Notes: a model not told the origin generated them from the letters alone. DNA of 13,444 nucleotides from JAHWKS01 sp964458385 (GCA_964458385.1 CAYWIS010000165.1:1-13444); one strand, 5' to 3'; shown: positions 6,240-13,444, counted from the stretch's first letter. A program made the numbers and translations.

Positions 6240-7433
6240 TCAGGTGTGGTAGTCGGCGTTGAACTTGACGTAGTCCACGGTCAAATCGCTGGTCCAGTGG
6301 CGGCAACCGGCGGGGCCCTTGCCGACGCTTAACACAATGGAGGTTTCGCGCTGGCTTTGAATCGATTGCGACACCGTCTTGGCGTCAAACGCCACCGGAG
6401 CGCCGTTCTCGTAAATCAGATATCCATTCAGACGGAGCGAAACTTGGGCAGGGTCAAACGCAACGCCCGCATACCCGGCCGCCGAGACGATGCGTCCCCA
6501 GTTGGGGTCGCCGCCCGCAACGGCGGTCTTGACCAGGGCGCTGTGGGCGATGGCGTGGGCAATGCGCTGAGCGTCTTCGCGCGTGGCGCAGCCTTGGACT
6601 TCGATGGCGATCAAATGCGTGGCGCCTTCGCCGTCGTCGGGAATTTGCTTGGCTAGTTCAATGCACAGTTCGGTCAACGCGGCGCGGAAGGTTTGCAGGT
6701 CGGCGCCGCTGAGAGGCTCGCCGCCAGCCGCGCCGCTGGCCAACAACAGCAGCGTATCGTTGGTGCTGGTGTGCCCTTCCACACTGATACAGTTAAAGCT
6801 TTCGTCGGCCGCGGCCGAGATCGCCGCTTGGGCGGTTTCGGGCGTCAGAGCCGCGTCGGTGGTAATGACCGAAAGCATGGTGGCCATGTTGGGGCCGATC
6901 ATCCCCGCGCCTTTGGCCATGCCGGCAATGCGCACTTCTCGCCCTCCTAGCTGCAACGTGCGCGAGGCGTACTTCGGCCCGCGGTCGGTGGTCATGATTC
7001 CGCGCACGGCGGCCAGGAAGGCGGCTTCATCGGTTCCTAGCTTTTCGGCGGCCGCGGCGATTCCTGCGGCGACTTTCTCCATCGGCAAGAATTCGCCGAT
7101 CACGCCTGTCGACATGACCAAGGCTTTCTCGGCCGGCGCCCCGCAGGCGGCGGCGGCCAAGCGAGCCATTTCGTGCGCGTCACGCATACCGCGCTCGCCG
7201 GTGCAGGCGTTGGCGTTGCCCGAGTTGGTCACCACCACACGAATGTCGGCCGAAGGGGTTCGCTGGCGGTCGAGCGCCACGGGCGCTGCAAAGATGCGGT
7301 TCTGCGTATATACACCTGCCGCCACGGCGCCGCCGCGGCACACGACGAGCGAAATATCCTCCTTGCCCGCCGCCTGTTTGATGCCGCACGAGACGCCCGC
7401 AAACTCGAATCCCAAAGGAATGGCAACCGACAT
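6240..7433 (-). CDS. argJ: Glutamate N-acetyltransferase / amino-acid acetyltransferase (ArgJ)
   Basis: ArgJ moves the acetyl group from N-acetylornithine to glutamate, recycling acetyl in arginine synthesis. Bifunctional forms also make N-acetylglutamate from acetyl-CoA. The protein is an Ntn-type self-cleaving enzyme. Seen in 397 residues: FEFAGVSCGIK near the start; VVVTNSGNANACTG; the oxyanion-hole motif STGVIG (T109, G110); KGAGMIGPNMATML, whose T185 is the expected cleavage point and nucleophile of the beta chain; EGHTSTNDT; GGDPNWGR; and a typical C-terminus SDLTVDYVKFNADYHT. The start is uncertain. ATG 7433 gives MSVAIPLGFEFAG, which fits the family; ATG 7442 (MIPMSV) adds three residues and ATG 7484 adds 17 hydrophobic residues atypical of ArgJ. 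None has a clear Shine-Dalgarno site. It lies 179 bp downstream of argC in the same direction, so co-transcription is likely. Whether it is mono- or bifunctional cannot be read from the sequence. Confidence 0.95.
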   Translation of the reverse strand: MSVAIPLGFEFAGVSCGIKQAAGKEDISLVVCRGGAVAAGVYTQNRIFAAPVALDRQRTPSADIRVVVTNSGNANACTGERGMRDAHEMARLAAAACGAPAEKALVMSTGVIGEFLPMEKVAAGIAAAAEKLGTDEAAFLAAVRGIMTTDRGPKYASRTLQLGGREVRIAGMAKGAGMIGPNMATMLSVITTDAALTPETAQAAISAAADESFNCISVEGHTSTNDTLLLLASGAAGGEPLSGADLQTFRAALTELCIELAKQIPDDGEGATHLIAIEVQGCATREDAQRIAHAIAHSALVKTAVAGGDPNWGRIVSAAGYAGVAFDPAQVSLRLNGYLIYENGAPVAFDAKTVSQSIQSQRETSIVLSVGKGPAGCRHWTSDLTVDYVKFNADYHT

Positions 7434-7612
7434 TGGAATCATCCAAAGAAATGAATGGAGGACAGCACCCACCAGCCGTCGCATATTTTGTCGTTTGGGC
7501 AGACAACCAAACCGCCCCCAACCTGGCTGGCGAAACCTTGCCGGGCTTTGTTGGGAAGCGGCAAAACGAACAGCGACGGAATCTATGATCGGCGTCGACT
7601 TGGCCCTAACCG

Positions 7613-8623
7613 TTACAACAACGCGGTCGTTTCGGGGAAATCGTACATCACGTTGAAGTTCTGCACCGCCGCTCCCGAGGCGCCTTTGACCAGGTTGTCT
7701 TCCGCGCTAATCAAGAGCAACCGACCCCGCACCACGCGGGCGGTTATGTCGCAAAAGTTCGTGTGCGCCGTGTGTTTGGTGGCGGGCAGGCGATCCACCA
7801 CGCGCACAAAAGGTTCGTTCTCGTACTTCTCGCGCAGCACCTGCAACGCGGTTTCTTGGTCCAACTCGCGCGTTGGCCGGGCGTAGATCACGCTCAAGAT
7901 GCCGCGGTCCATGGGCACTAGATGCGGCGTGAAGATCACCCGCGTCTCGCGCCCGGCGATACGTCCCAGAATCTGGTCAATCTCGGGAGTGTGGCGATGC
8001 ACGCCCACGCCGTAAGCCGAGATGCTTTCGTTGCACTCGGGGTAGTGGAAGGCCAGCTTAGGATTGCGGCCGGCGCCGCTTACGCCGCTCTTGGAGTCCA
8101 CAATGATGTCTTCGGGCTCGATCAGTCCCTTCGCCAGAAACGGCGCCAGCGGCAGGATGGCCGAAGTCGGGTAGCACCCAGGATTAGCCACCAGTTGCGC
8201 GCTGCGGATGGACTCGCGGAACCATTCGGGCAGACCGTACACCACCTGGCCCAATCGCTCTGGGTCGGGGTGGTCTTCGTGATACCACTGGCGGAAGGTG
8301 GCGGCGTCGTTCAGACGGTAATCGGCGCTGAAGTCGATCACGCGGGCCCCGCCTGCCAAGAGTTCGGGCGTCGCTTTTGCAGCCGCGCCATGCGGCAGGC
8401 AGCAAAACACGCAATCGGCCCGTGCGGCGACTTCCGAAGGCGTAAGGTTCTCCAGCCGCAAGTCCAGACGGCCTGTCAGTTGCGGGTGAATCTCGGAAAG
8501 GTGGGGGCGATCTTCCTGGCGCGTCGTCAAAGCCGTGATCTGCGCCTGGGGATGCCGCAAAAGAAGTTTAATAAGCTCCAGCGCCGTATAACCCGTGGCG
8601 CCGAGAATGCCGATGCGTACCAT
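7613..8623 (-). CDS. argC: N-acetyl-gamma-glutamyl-phosphate reductase (ArgC)
   Basis: ArgC is the NADPH-dependent third step of arginine synthesis, reducing N-acetylglutamyl-5-phosphate to N-acetylglutamate semialdehyde in the cytoplasm. Seen in 336 residues: the dinucleotide motif GILGATGYTALEL at 5-17, with Ala where GYxGxEL usually has Gly; FCCLPHG; RVIDFSADYR; ANPGCYPTS with catalytic C150; DSKSGVSGAGR; GVGVHRHTPEI with the expected active-site histidines at 209/211; the late-domain segment TPHLVPMDRGIL; and DNLVKGASGAAVQNFN near the end. I chose ATG 8623 (MVRIGILGATG) because the nucleotide motif then sits at its normal distance. A GTG at 8659 would add 12 residues and lies inside a hairpin near the predicted transcription start. 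The Shine-Dalgarno site is weak. argB and argD are not in the window. A good promoter lies upstream at 8680-8707. Confidence 0.95.
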   Translation of the reverse strand: MVRIGILGATGYTALELIKLLLRHPQAQITALTTRQEDRPHLSEIHPQLTGRLDLRLENLTPSEVAARADCVFCCLPHGAAAKATPELLAGGARVIDFSADYRLNDAATFRQWYHEDHPDPERLGQVVYGLPEWFRESIRSAQLVANPGCYPTSAILPLAPFLAKGLIEPEDIIVDSKSGVSGAGRNPKLAFHYPECNESISAYGVGVHRHTPEIDQILGRIAGRETRVIFTPHLVPMDRGILSVIYARPTRELDQETALQVLREKYENEPFVRVVDRLPATKHTAHTNFCDITARVVRGRLLLISAEDNLVKGASGAAVQNFNVMYDFPETTALL

Positions 8624-8656
8624 TTCGCTCGCAGGGTAAGAAGGTCGAGCCAAGGA

Positions 8657-8672
8657 CACGCCTCAGGGCGTG
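8657..8672 (-). promoter_or_regulatory. Hairpin at the predicted 5' end of the argC transcript
   Basis: CACGCC/GGCGTG, a perfect 6-bp stem with a 4-nt loop. It begins at about +1 of the transcript predicted from the argC promoter. It may stabilise the mRNA 5' end or act as an operator. It does not resemble the AT-rich ArgR box of enterobacteria. Confidence 0.35.
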
Positions 8673-8679
8673 AAGGTTC

Positions 8680-8707
8680 AGTATATCGACGACGGTTTTC
8701 TTGCCAA
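8680..8707 (-). promoter_or_regulatory. Sigma70-type promoter of argC (argCJ)
   Basis: On the minus strand: -35 TTGGCA (8702-8707, five of six), a 16-nt spacer, then -10 TATACT (8680-8685, five of six). The predicted start near 8673 gives a leader of about 50 nt to ATG 8623. It lies in the 144-bp gap after the permease stop codon, so argC need not depend on read-through. Confidence 0.55.
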
Positions 8708-8734
8708 AGGCGGCAGCAGAACGCAAAACCGTCG
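8690..8734. promoter_or_regulatory. 10-bp inverted repeat around the argC -35 box, candidate operator
   Basis: CGACGGTTTT (8690-8699) and AAAACCGTCG (8725-8734) are perfect inverted copies, 35 bp centre to centre. The first arm lies inside the -35/-10 spacer and the second lies upstream of the -35 box. This suggests a regulator binding a dyad. The same repeat could also fold in RNA from the permease gene with a 25-nt loop, but no U-run follows it. Confidence 0.4.
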
Positions 8735-8767
8735 GCCCTGAACAGCGGGCGCGGCGCAATTGGCGGG

Positions 8768-10150
8768 TTACTTACGGCTGAAAAGATACAACGGCAGACC
8801 CAGCGCCAAGGGCACAAAACCTAACAGCGACAAGCCCTTGGCGTACGTCCAACTGGAATAGAGCATGTAGCCGCACATGAGGCAAAACACCAGCGGCGTC
8901 AGCGGGTAGAGCGGAGCTTTGAACTTGCGCTCGCGGGTGGGATCTTTCCAGCGGAGCACAAAGAGCGACACCCCCGTAAGGAGAAAAAATATCCAGAACA
9001 CCGGCGCTGTGCCGGCCACCAGCGTATCGAAGCCCCCAAAGTATTGCTCCCACGGCAGACCCCGCAGGCCGATGGCGCGCAAGCCCGCATCGACCGTGTT
9101 GCGTCCCCCTTCGGTCCCAACCGCCATAATGAGGACCAGCGTAATCACACCTTGCGTAATCAGCGACCACACCGGAGCGCCCAGCCGCTGATTCCAGCGC
9201 CCTAACAAAGCAAACACGCGATGATCGGCGCCCAGCGCCGCGTACACGCGAGCGCCCGTGAAAATCAGGCCGTTGATCGCCCCCAACGAGGAGATCATCA
9301 CCAGCAGGCGAATCGCCTTACCGCCCCACGGCCCCACCACGTTTTGAAGTACGTCCGCCGCCGGCGCCGAGGAGCCTCGCAGCCCTTCTAGGCCCAACCC
9401 CTTTAAGTAGGCGATGTTAATCAATAGGTAGAGCAGCGTGATGCCCGTAATGCCCAGTAATAGCGCCAAAGGAAGGTTACGATCGCGATGGCGCACTTCG
9501 GCTGCCACAAACGCCGCGTCGTTCCAACCGCCGTAGGCGTAGAGCACGAACACCATCGCCAAGCCAAAGCCGGGACCGCTGATCGGTTGGGTCGGCTCCC
9601 ACGAACCGCTTCCGAAGGCAAGTCCCGCCACCATCAGCCCCAACAGCCCCAGCACCTTCGCAAGGGTGAGCACGTTTTGCATCACCTTGCCAAACACCAC
9701 GCCGCACAAGTTGAGCAGCGTTAGCGTGGTCACGGCGGCGACGGCCAGCCACGCCGTCCAGTGCGACGCCAAGCCAAACAGCGGAACCGCGTAATCGGCA
9801 AAGGCGTAGGCCATCGCTCCGATGCTGCCGGTCAGAATCACGGTCAACTGCGCCCAGCCAAACAAGAATCCTACCCAGCGGCCGTAAGCCCGCGAGAGAT
9901 ACACATAATCGCCGCCGATGCGCGGATAGGTGGTGGCAAGCTCGGCGTAACACAAAGCGCCGATGAACGACAACACACCTCCTAGCCCCCACGCGGCCAA
10001 CCCCATCCACGGCCCCGACACATTCTGAAACACCAGCGGCGAGGCGCGGAAGATCGACACCCCCACCACAATGCCCACAATAATGCTCACGGCGTCGCCC
10101 AGCCCTAGGCGGGCGGCCGGCGCATCGGTGGATGGGGCAGGATCGTGCAT
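8768..10150 (-). CDS. APC-superfamily amino-acid permease
   Basis: A 460-residue inner-membrane protein with about 12 hydrophobic segments, probably an amino-acid:proton symporter or exchanger. Seen: a short polar N-terminus; the first membrane segment with GIVVGVSIF (26-34), where the family usually has a GSGIF-type break in the helix for substrate binding; the signature YPRIGGDYVYLSRAYG (75-90); segment 6 VLYAYGGWNDAAFVAAEVR (202-220), strongly like LAT-type permeases; segment 8 LGAINGLIFTGARVYAALG (289-307); and the cytoplasmic stretch RWKDPTRERKFKAPLYPLTP (400-419) before the last two helices. ATG 10150 precedes the usual N-terminus, but no clear Shine-Dalgarno site is seen. The substrate cannot be told. 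Nearby argCJ and a gamma-glutamyltranspeptidase make an amino acid such as glutamate or a related compound plausible, which is inference only. Confidence 0.9.
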   Translation of the reverse strand: MHDPAPSTDAPAARLGLGDAVSIIVGIVVGVSIFRASPLVFQNVSGPWMGLAAWGLGGVLSFIGALCYAELATTYPRIGGDYVYLSRAYGRWVGFLFGWAQLTVILTGSIGAMAYAFADYAVPLFGLASHWTAWLAVAAVTTLTLLNLCGVVFGKVMQNVLTLAKVLGLLGLMVAGLAFGSGSWEPTQPISGPGFGLAMVFVLYAYGGWNDAAFVAAEVRHRDRNLPLALLLGITGITLLYLLINIAYLKGLGLEGLRGSSAPAADVLQNVVGPWGGKAIRLLVMISSLGAINGLIFTGARVYAALGADHRVFALLGRWNQRLGAPVWSLITQGVITLVLIMAVGTEGGRNTVDAGLRAIGLRGLPWEQYFGGFDTLVAGTAPVFWIFFLLTGVSLFVLRWKDPTRERKFKAPLYPLTPLVFCLMCGYMLYSSWTYAKGLSLLGFVPLALGLPLYLFSRK

Positions 10151-10579
10151 AGAACGGACTAGTTAACGGAACGTTGCTATCTACCCCGTAGGGGCGCTTC
10201 GTGCTTTAGCGATGTATCCAAGCGGCCGCCATTCGCGGTGCTCCACCGGCGGCGAGCGTCTTGCGGGCTGCATTCTGCCCTAGCTCAACGGCATGGTTGG
10301 AACTGGCGCTCGCCCTGTGCTCGGCATGGCGCCCGGCGCCGACGCCCGAATCCCCCATTGCAACCCAAACACCAGCGAGGATAAAGCACTAGCAGCGTCA
10401 CATGGTACGCTACCTGCTTCCGGTTGGGGAGCGGTTCAGCGCCGCGCCGCCTCAAAATCGCACGGCCTCGCCAAGAGGTGGAATGTCTGGCTGTTCTAGC
10501 CGGCCAGCATCTTCCAGCGTGTGCCGCGTTGGCTCCGCAACGACTCTCCGCCTTGGCAAGAGCGGCTTGCCTTGGGTGG
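10151..10579. other. 429-bp gene-free gap between the transpeptidase and permease genes
   Basis: I see no convincing gene here. Near the transpeptidase end are three hairpins: GGCAAG/CTTGCC (10555-10571), CGTTG/CAACG (10527-10542) and a CTGGC/GCCAG structure with a bulge (about 10485-10506). The middle (about 10345-10410) is less GC-rich, with the minus-strand text GCTAGTGCTTTATCC. Near the permease start, TCCGTT occurs twice 11 bp apart on the minus strand. No consensus promoter for the permease is clear. Confidence 0.4.
10555..10571 (-). terminator. Candidate terminator hairpin of the gamma-glutamyltranspeptidase gene
   Basis: GGCAAG/CTTGCC with a 5-nt loop, starting 8 nt after the stop codon on the minus strand. 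Outer CC/GG pairs are separated from it by an AA/AA internal loop. There is no U-run, so termination is uncertain. Confidence 0.3.
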
Positions 10580-12262
10580 TCAAAAGCCTGCCGCTTGACC
10601 AGCCACGCGGGGGTCGTGAACGCCGATGAACTTCCCGTCGGGCGTGACGCCAATCGCTTGGGTGACGCCCACCCCACCGCCTTGACGCACTTGGTGGCCA
10701 AAGTCTCGCAGGCGGTCGACCAAAGAGGGAGCAAGCGTTCGCTCAACCGCCAGTTCGTTTGGCGACCATTGATGATGGAAGCGAGGCGCAGCGACCGCTT
10801 GGGGCAGGCTCATGCCCAGGTCCAAGTGGTTGACGATCGCCAGCACCACTTGCGTAATGATCCTCGGCCCGCCCGCGGCGCCCACCGTCATCACCGGCCG
10901 GCCGTCCTGGAGGATGATGGTGGGGCTCATGCTTGACAACGGCCGCTTTCCTGGGGCCACGGCGTTCGCCTCGGCGCCTACCAGTCCAAAGGCGTTGGGC
11001 ACGCCGGGGGAGATGGCGAAGTCGTCCATTTCGTTGTTCAGCACCACGCCCGTACCGGGCACAACCACTTTGGAGCCAAACGTGGTGTTGATGGTGGCGG
11101 TAATGGCTACCCAGTTCCCCTCGGCGTCGGCGGCGGCAATGTGCGTAGTGTGGCGAAACAGTTCCGTTTCGTGACCTGGCGGAACGCTGTGCTTTTCGAC
11201 CACGCTGGCCCGCGTCGGATCGATCCGCCGCGCCAGTTGATCGGCGTAGCCTTGGTCGACCAGCCCTCGGGGCACGTCGGCGAAGTCGGGATCGCCCAGC
11301 CAGTACGCCCGGTCGGCAAAGGCCAGCTTCATGGCCTCGGCGATAACGTGGATCATTTGGGCCGGGTCTTCCTCGTGCAGCTTCTTCAAATCGAAGTTTT
11401 CAAGGATGTTGAGAATCTGCGCCACATGCACGCCGCCGCTGGAAGGCGGCGGAAAGCCCACCACGGTATAGCCGCGGTAGTCGGTGACAATTGGCTCACG
11501 CTTTACGCAGCGGTAATTGGCGAAGTCTTGAACAGTAAGGATGCCGCCATGTTCGGCCATCCACGCGGCGACGCGCTCGGCAAAGGGTCCGCCGTAGAAC
11601 CATTCCAGGCCATGTTCGGCAATCGCTCGATAGGTGCGGGCCAGATCGGGTTGCTTGAGGACTTCGCCTTGCCGGTAGGGCGTACCGTCGGCCTTGAGGA
11701 ACACCTGCCGCGAACCTTCAAAGCGCGCCATCGTTTCGGCCACCACCGCCAGACGGCTGGCGTAGGCGGCGTTCAACGTAAAGCCTTGTTCGGCGACCTG
11801 GGCCGCTTGTCGCAGTAGGTCGCTTAGCTCGGTTTTGCCGTGCGTTTTCACCGCCTCTGCATAGGCCGCCAGCGCGCCCGGCGTACCCGACGCTAACGGA
11901 CCGGTTACGCTCCACGACGTTTGTGGCTGACCGTTGCGAAGGAACATGTCGCGCGTGGCGGCGGCTGGCGCCGTCTCTCGGCCGTCAATTGCGTGAAACT
12001 TGCCGTCGGCAGTGCGGATCAAGATGAAGCACCCGCCGCCAATGCCCGAGTTGTAGCCGTCCACCACTCCCAACGTGAGCGCCGCCGCCACGGCGCCATC
12101 AACGGCGTTGCCGCCTCGGCGCATGACGTCCAGCGCGGCTTCGGTCGCCAATGGATGGACCGTAGCCACCATCGCCCGCGGCGCCTCGGCAGGATCGGCC
12201 AGAGTCAAAGCAGGGAGCCAAAGCGCCGCAACCAGCGCAAGCAGCGTTGTTGAGAACTTCAT
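10580..12262 (-). CDS. ggt: Gamma-glutamyltranspeptidase (glutathione hydrolase), exported
   Basis: Ggt cuts or transfers the gamma-glutamyl group of glutathione and related compounds, usually in the periplasm. It is an Ntn hydrolase that cleaves itself into large and small chains. Seen in 560 residues: a signal peptide (MKFSTTLLALVAALWLPALTLA, about 22); GGNAVDGAVAAALTLGVVDGYNSGIGGG (50-77); GRETAP with the substrate-binding R95; PPPSSGGVH; HTTHIAAAD, whose T372 is the expected cleavage site and nucleophile; NTTFGS; LNNEMDDF with D414; PLSSMSPT with S443/S444; and GAAGGPR with G464-G465. The predicted small chain (372-560) is 189 residues, close to the E. coli enzyme. All key residues are present, so it should be active. 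The start is backed by AAGG about 11 nt upstream of the ATG. It lies 194 bp downstream of mutM, with a hairpin between them. Confidence 0.95.
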   Translation of the reverse strand: MKFSTTLLALVAALWLPALTLADPAEAPRAMVATVHPLATEAALDVMRRGGNAVDGAVAAALTLGVVDGYNSGIGGGCFILIRTADGKFHAIDGRETAPAAATRDMFLRNGQPQTSWSVTGPLASGTPGALAAYAEAVKTHGKTELSDLLRQAAQVAEQGFTLNAAYASRLAVVAETMARFEGSRQVFLKADGTPYRQGEVLKQPDLARTYRAIAEHGLEWFYGGPFAERVAAWMAEHGGILTVQDFANYRCVKREPIVTDYRGYTVVGFPPPSSGGVHVAQILNILENFDLKKLHEEDPAQMIHVIAEAMKLAFADRAYWLGDPDFADVPRGLVDQGYADQLARRIDPTRASVVEKHSVPPGHETELFRHTTHIAAADAEGNWVAITATINTTFGSKVVVPGTGVVLNNEMDDFAISPGVPNAFGLVGAEANAVAPGKRPLSSMSPTIILQDGRPVMTVGAAGGPRIITQVVLAIVNHLDLGMSLPQAVAAPRFHHQWSPNELAVERTLAPSLVDRLRDFGHQVRQGGGVGVTQAIGVTPDGKFIGVHDPRVAGQAAGF

Positions 12263-12347
12263 TCCGGGGCAGCCTTCTACGAACCGTGGGCCAGGCGTAC
12301 GTGCTTTCCGCGCCGCCGCATTACAAGAAATGCTAACCAGCCAATCG

Positions 12348-12373
12348 TTGCATGTGTGGCGCTACGGATGCAA
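12348..12373. promoter_or_regulatory. TTGCAT/ATGCAA inverted repeat upstream of the transpeptidase gene
   Basis: TTGCAT (12348-12353) and ATGCAA (12368-12373) are inverted copies 20 bp apart, about 86-111 bp upstream of the transpeptidase ATG. They could be half-sites of an operator. No convincing promoter was found for this gene; TTGGCT with TAATGC on the minus strand has a spacer of only 15 nt. Confidence 0.25.
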
Positions 12374-12412
12374 GCCTTTTCCTACGGGCAAACACATTCT
12401 GCGGCCCAAACA

Positions 12413-12447
12413 ACGGTCGTCGGTTCGGCGCCATCGTCGACGACCGT
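12413..12447 (-). terminator. Candidate terminator of mutM
   Basis: ACGGTCGTCG/CGACGACCGT is a perfect 10-bp stem with a 15-nt loop. It starts 9 nt past the mutM stop codon on the minus strand and is followed by TGTTT, a weak U-rich tail. The position and stem strength fit a factor-independent terminator that separates mutM from the transpeptidase gene. Confidence 0.5.
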
Positions 12448-12456
12448 GCTCTTTTT

Positions 12457-13308
12457 CTATTGGCTCTTTGTCTTTCGCTTGCCCTGACAGGTAGGGCAAT
12501 AGAATGTCGCTCGTTGTGCCTGTACGATCCGCACGATGGCCGTTTGGCAGGTGGAGCAGGGTTGGCCCTCACGATCGTAAACGCGGTGGTGGTTCTGATA
12601 GCCGCCCGACTCATTCAAGGCGTTGCGATACGTTCCATCGGATAGCGTGGAGCCTTCGTAGCGGATCGCTTCTTCCAACACTTCACGCATCGCGGCGTGG
12701 ATGCGGCGCCACTGGTCGCGGGTTATCTGGTCGCAGCGCCGCGCCGGATGCACTCCCGCCCGGTGCAGTAACTCCGAGGCGTATAAGTTCCCCACTCCCG
12801 CCACGGCGCGCTGATCCAACAGCGCGGGCTTGATTGGACGTCGGCTAGTGCGTAGCCGTTCGCGCAGTTCGTCAGCGGTGATTGTCAGTGCGTCGGGCCC
12901 GAGCTTGTGCGGACCGAAGGTCTGTTGGAATTCGTCGGGCGAGAACAGCCGCACCGAACCCAGGCCCCGGCGGTCCCAGTACCACAAGTCGGAAACGGCG
13001 CCGCCGGTCAGCTTGAGATGAAACCGCAAGTGTTCCACATTCGGCGGATCGGCGATGAGCACGAGCCCCGTCATGCGCGGCTCAAAGACGAGCGCATCTT
13101 GGTTATCTAACCGCAGCACTACCCGCTTGCCGACGCGGTCGACGGCCGTAATCCGCCGGCCAATCACCCGCCGAGCCAAAGCCGGCGCCGAGGGCTGAAT
13201 GGTAATCGGCCGGCACGCGCACACCGCGGGCCGAGCGTCCTCAATGGTCGCCCCGACCACTCCCAGCACCCCGCGGCGCATCGTCTCAACTTCCGGCAAC
13301 TCGGGCAT
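12457..13308 (-). CDS. mutM: Formamidopyrimidine-DNA glycosylase (Fpg/MutM)
   Basis: A base-excision repair enzyme that removes 8-oxoguanine and formamidopyrimidines and nicks the abasic site by beta,delta-elimination. Seen in 283 residues: the N-terminal MPELPEVE, with P2 the Schiff-base nucleophile and E3 the acid; K61 in VGKRVVL, matching the conserved catalytic lysine at about 57; MTG (79-81) where many enzymes have MSG; the helix-two-turn-helix region with AGVGNLYASE (170-179); and a C-terminal zinc finger C251-x2-C254-x16-C271-x2-C274 containing the DNA-binding R266 in QRATFYC. An insert at about 29-45 shifts the lysine slightly from standard numbering. The ATG must be 13308, because P2 has to follow Met. 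AAAGGAAGG lies just upstream (13311-13319). A short basic tail (GKRKTKSQ) follows the finger. Confidence 0.96.
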   Translation of the reverse strand: MPELPEVETMRRGVLGVVGATIEDARPAVCACRPITIQPSAPALARRVIGRRITAVDRVGKRVVLRLDNQDALVFEPRMTGLVLIADPPNVEHLRFHLKLTGGAVSDLWYWDRRGLGSVRLFSPDEFQQTFGPHKLGPDALTITADELRERLRTSRRPIKPALLDQRAVAGVGNLYASELLHRAGVHPARRCDQITRDQWRRIHAAMREVLEEAIRYEGSTLSDGTYRNALNESGGYQNHHRVYDREGQPCSTCQTAIVRIVQAQRATFYCPTCQGKRKTKSQ

Positions 13309-13378
13309 TGCCTTCCTTTGATTTCAAGAGTTACCTCACGCGGCTGGCGCGGTCGCCTTGTCCGCCGCCGCCGAGCCA

Positions 13379-13407
13379 ATTATTTCCACCTCCCCCGGCC
13401 TCGTCAC
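13379..13407 (-). promoter_or_regulatory. Candidate promoter of mutM
   Basis: On the minus strand: -35 GTGACG (13402-13407, four of six), a 17-nt spacer, then -10 AATAAT (13379-13384, five of six). The predicted start near 13372 gives a leader of about 64 nt. A CCCCGG/CCGGGG hairpin (13393-13413) overlaps the -35 box and could instead belong to an upstream transcript. Confidence 0.4.
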
Positions 13408-13444
13408 CCGGGGCGCTACGCGGCGGCGTGATTACATGAAGTCC

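Noticed and set aside
6583..7656. Plus-strand open frame of 357 codons opposite argJ
   Set aside because: It is antisense to argJ, Ala/Ser/Pro-rich, and has no family features.
7922..8824. Plus-strand open frame of 300 codons opposite argC
   Set aside because: It is antisense to argC and crosses the argC promoter, with no family features.
10285..10746. Minus-strand open frame of 153 codons between ggt and the permease
   Set aside because: It overlaps the 3' end of ggt out of frame and has an Arg/Ala-rich composition with no domain.
13436..13444. ATGAAGTCC at the right edge, a possible plus-strand gene start, or on the minus strand a frame ending in TAA at 13432-13434
   Set aside because: Only three codons are visible and there is no ribosome binding site, so neither reading can be supported.
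1..13444. Search for CRISPR arrays, tRNA or rRNA genes, insertion sequences and integrase genes
   Set aside because: No regularly spaced repeats, cloverleaf sequences, transposase motifs or flanking terminal repeats were seen by eye.

Overview
The window is GC-rich, about 60% by eye. It reads like the chromosome of an environmental Gram-negative bacterium, most likely a planctomycete of the Pirellulales type. The pointers are a secreted protein with two tandem SurA/parvulin modules, a small GT2-TPR glycosyltransferase, loosely spaced genes with weak or irregular Shine-Dalgarno sites, and structured non-coding gaps. The taxonomic call is inference from gene style, not from a marker gene. I found no rRNA, tRNA, CRISPR array, insertion sequence, phage gene or integrase.

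Layout, left to right. Positions 1-1368 (+) hold the C-terminal 455 residues of a TonB-dependent outer-membrane receptor, cut by the window edge. It converges on a minus-strand SDR oxidoreductase (1419-2234). A gene-free stretch of about 515 bp (2235-2749) follows, holding the SDR promoter and a run of hairpins. Next, all on the minus strand, come an exported double-parvulin protein (2750-4690), a GT2-TPR glycosyltransferase (4852-5985), argJ (6240-7433), argC (7613-8623), an APC-family amino-acid permease (8768-10150), a 429-bp gap, a periplasmic gamma-glutamyltranspeptidase (10580-12262) and mutM (12457-13308).

How the genes may work together. argC and argJ are two steps of arginine biosynthesis and probably share a promoter just upstream of argC. 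That promoter has a good -10/-35 pair and carries a 10-bp inverted repeat with one arm inside the spacer, plus a hairpin at the predicted transcription start. Upstream in the same direction lie the amino-acid permease and the gamma-glutamyltranspeptidase. Together they suggest, without proving, a small neighbourhood for obtaining and using glutamate: periplasmic release of glutamate from gamma-glutamyl compounds, uptake, then conversion to N-acetylglutamate and onward. The double-parvulin protein and the TonB receptor both serve the envelope, but nothing links them in an operon.

Most of the window is ordinary housekeeping and metabolic sequence, and I see no clear novel system. The items most worth a second look are the dyad around the argC promoter, the double-parvulin protein whose modules lack expected active-site histidines, and the hairpin cluster at 2562-2731. 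Minus-strand promoters that resemble the sigma70 consensus can be seen for the SDR gene, the double-parvulin gene, argC and mutM. All regulatory calls are by eye.
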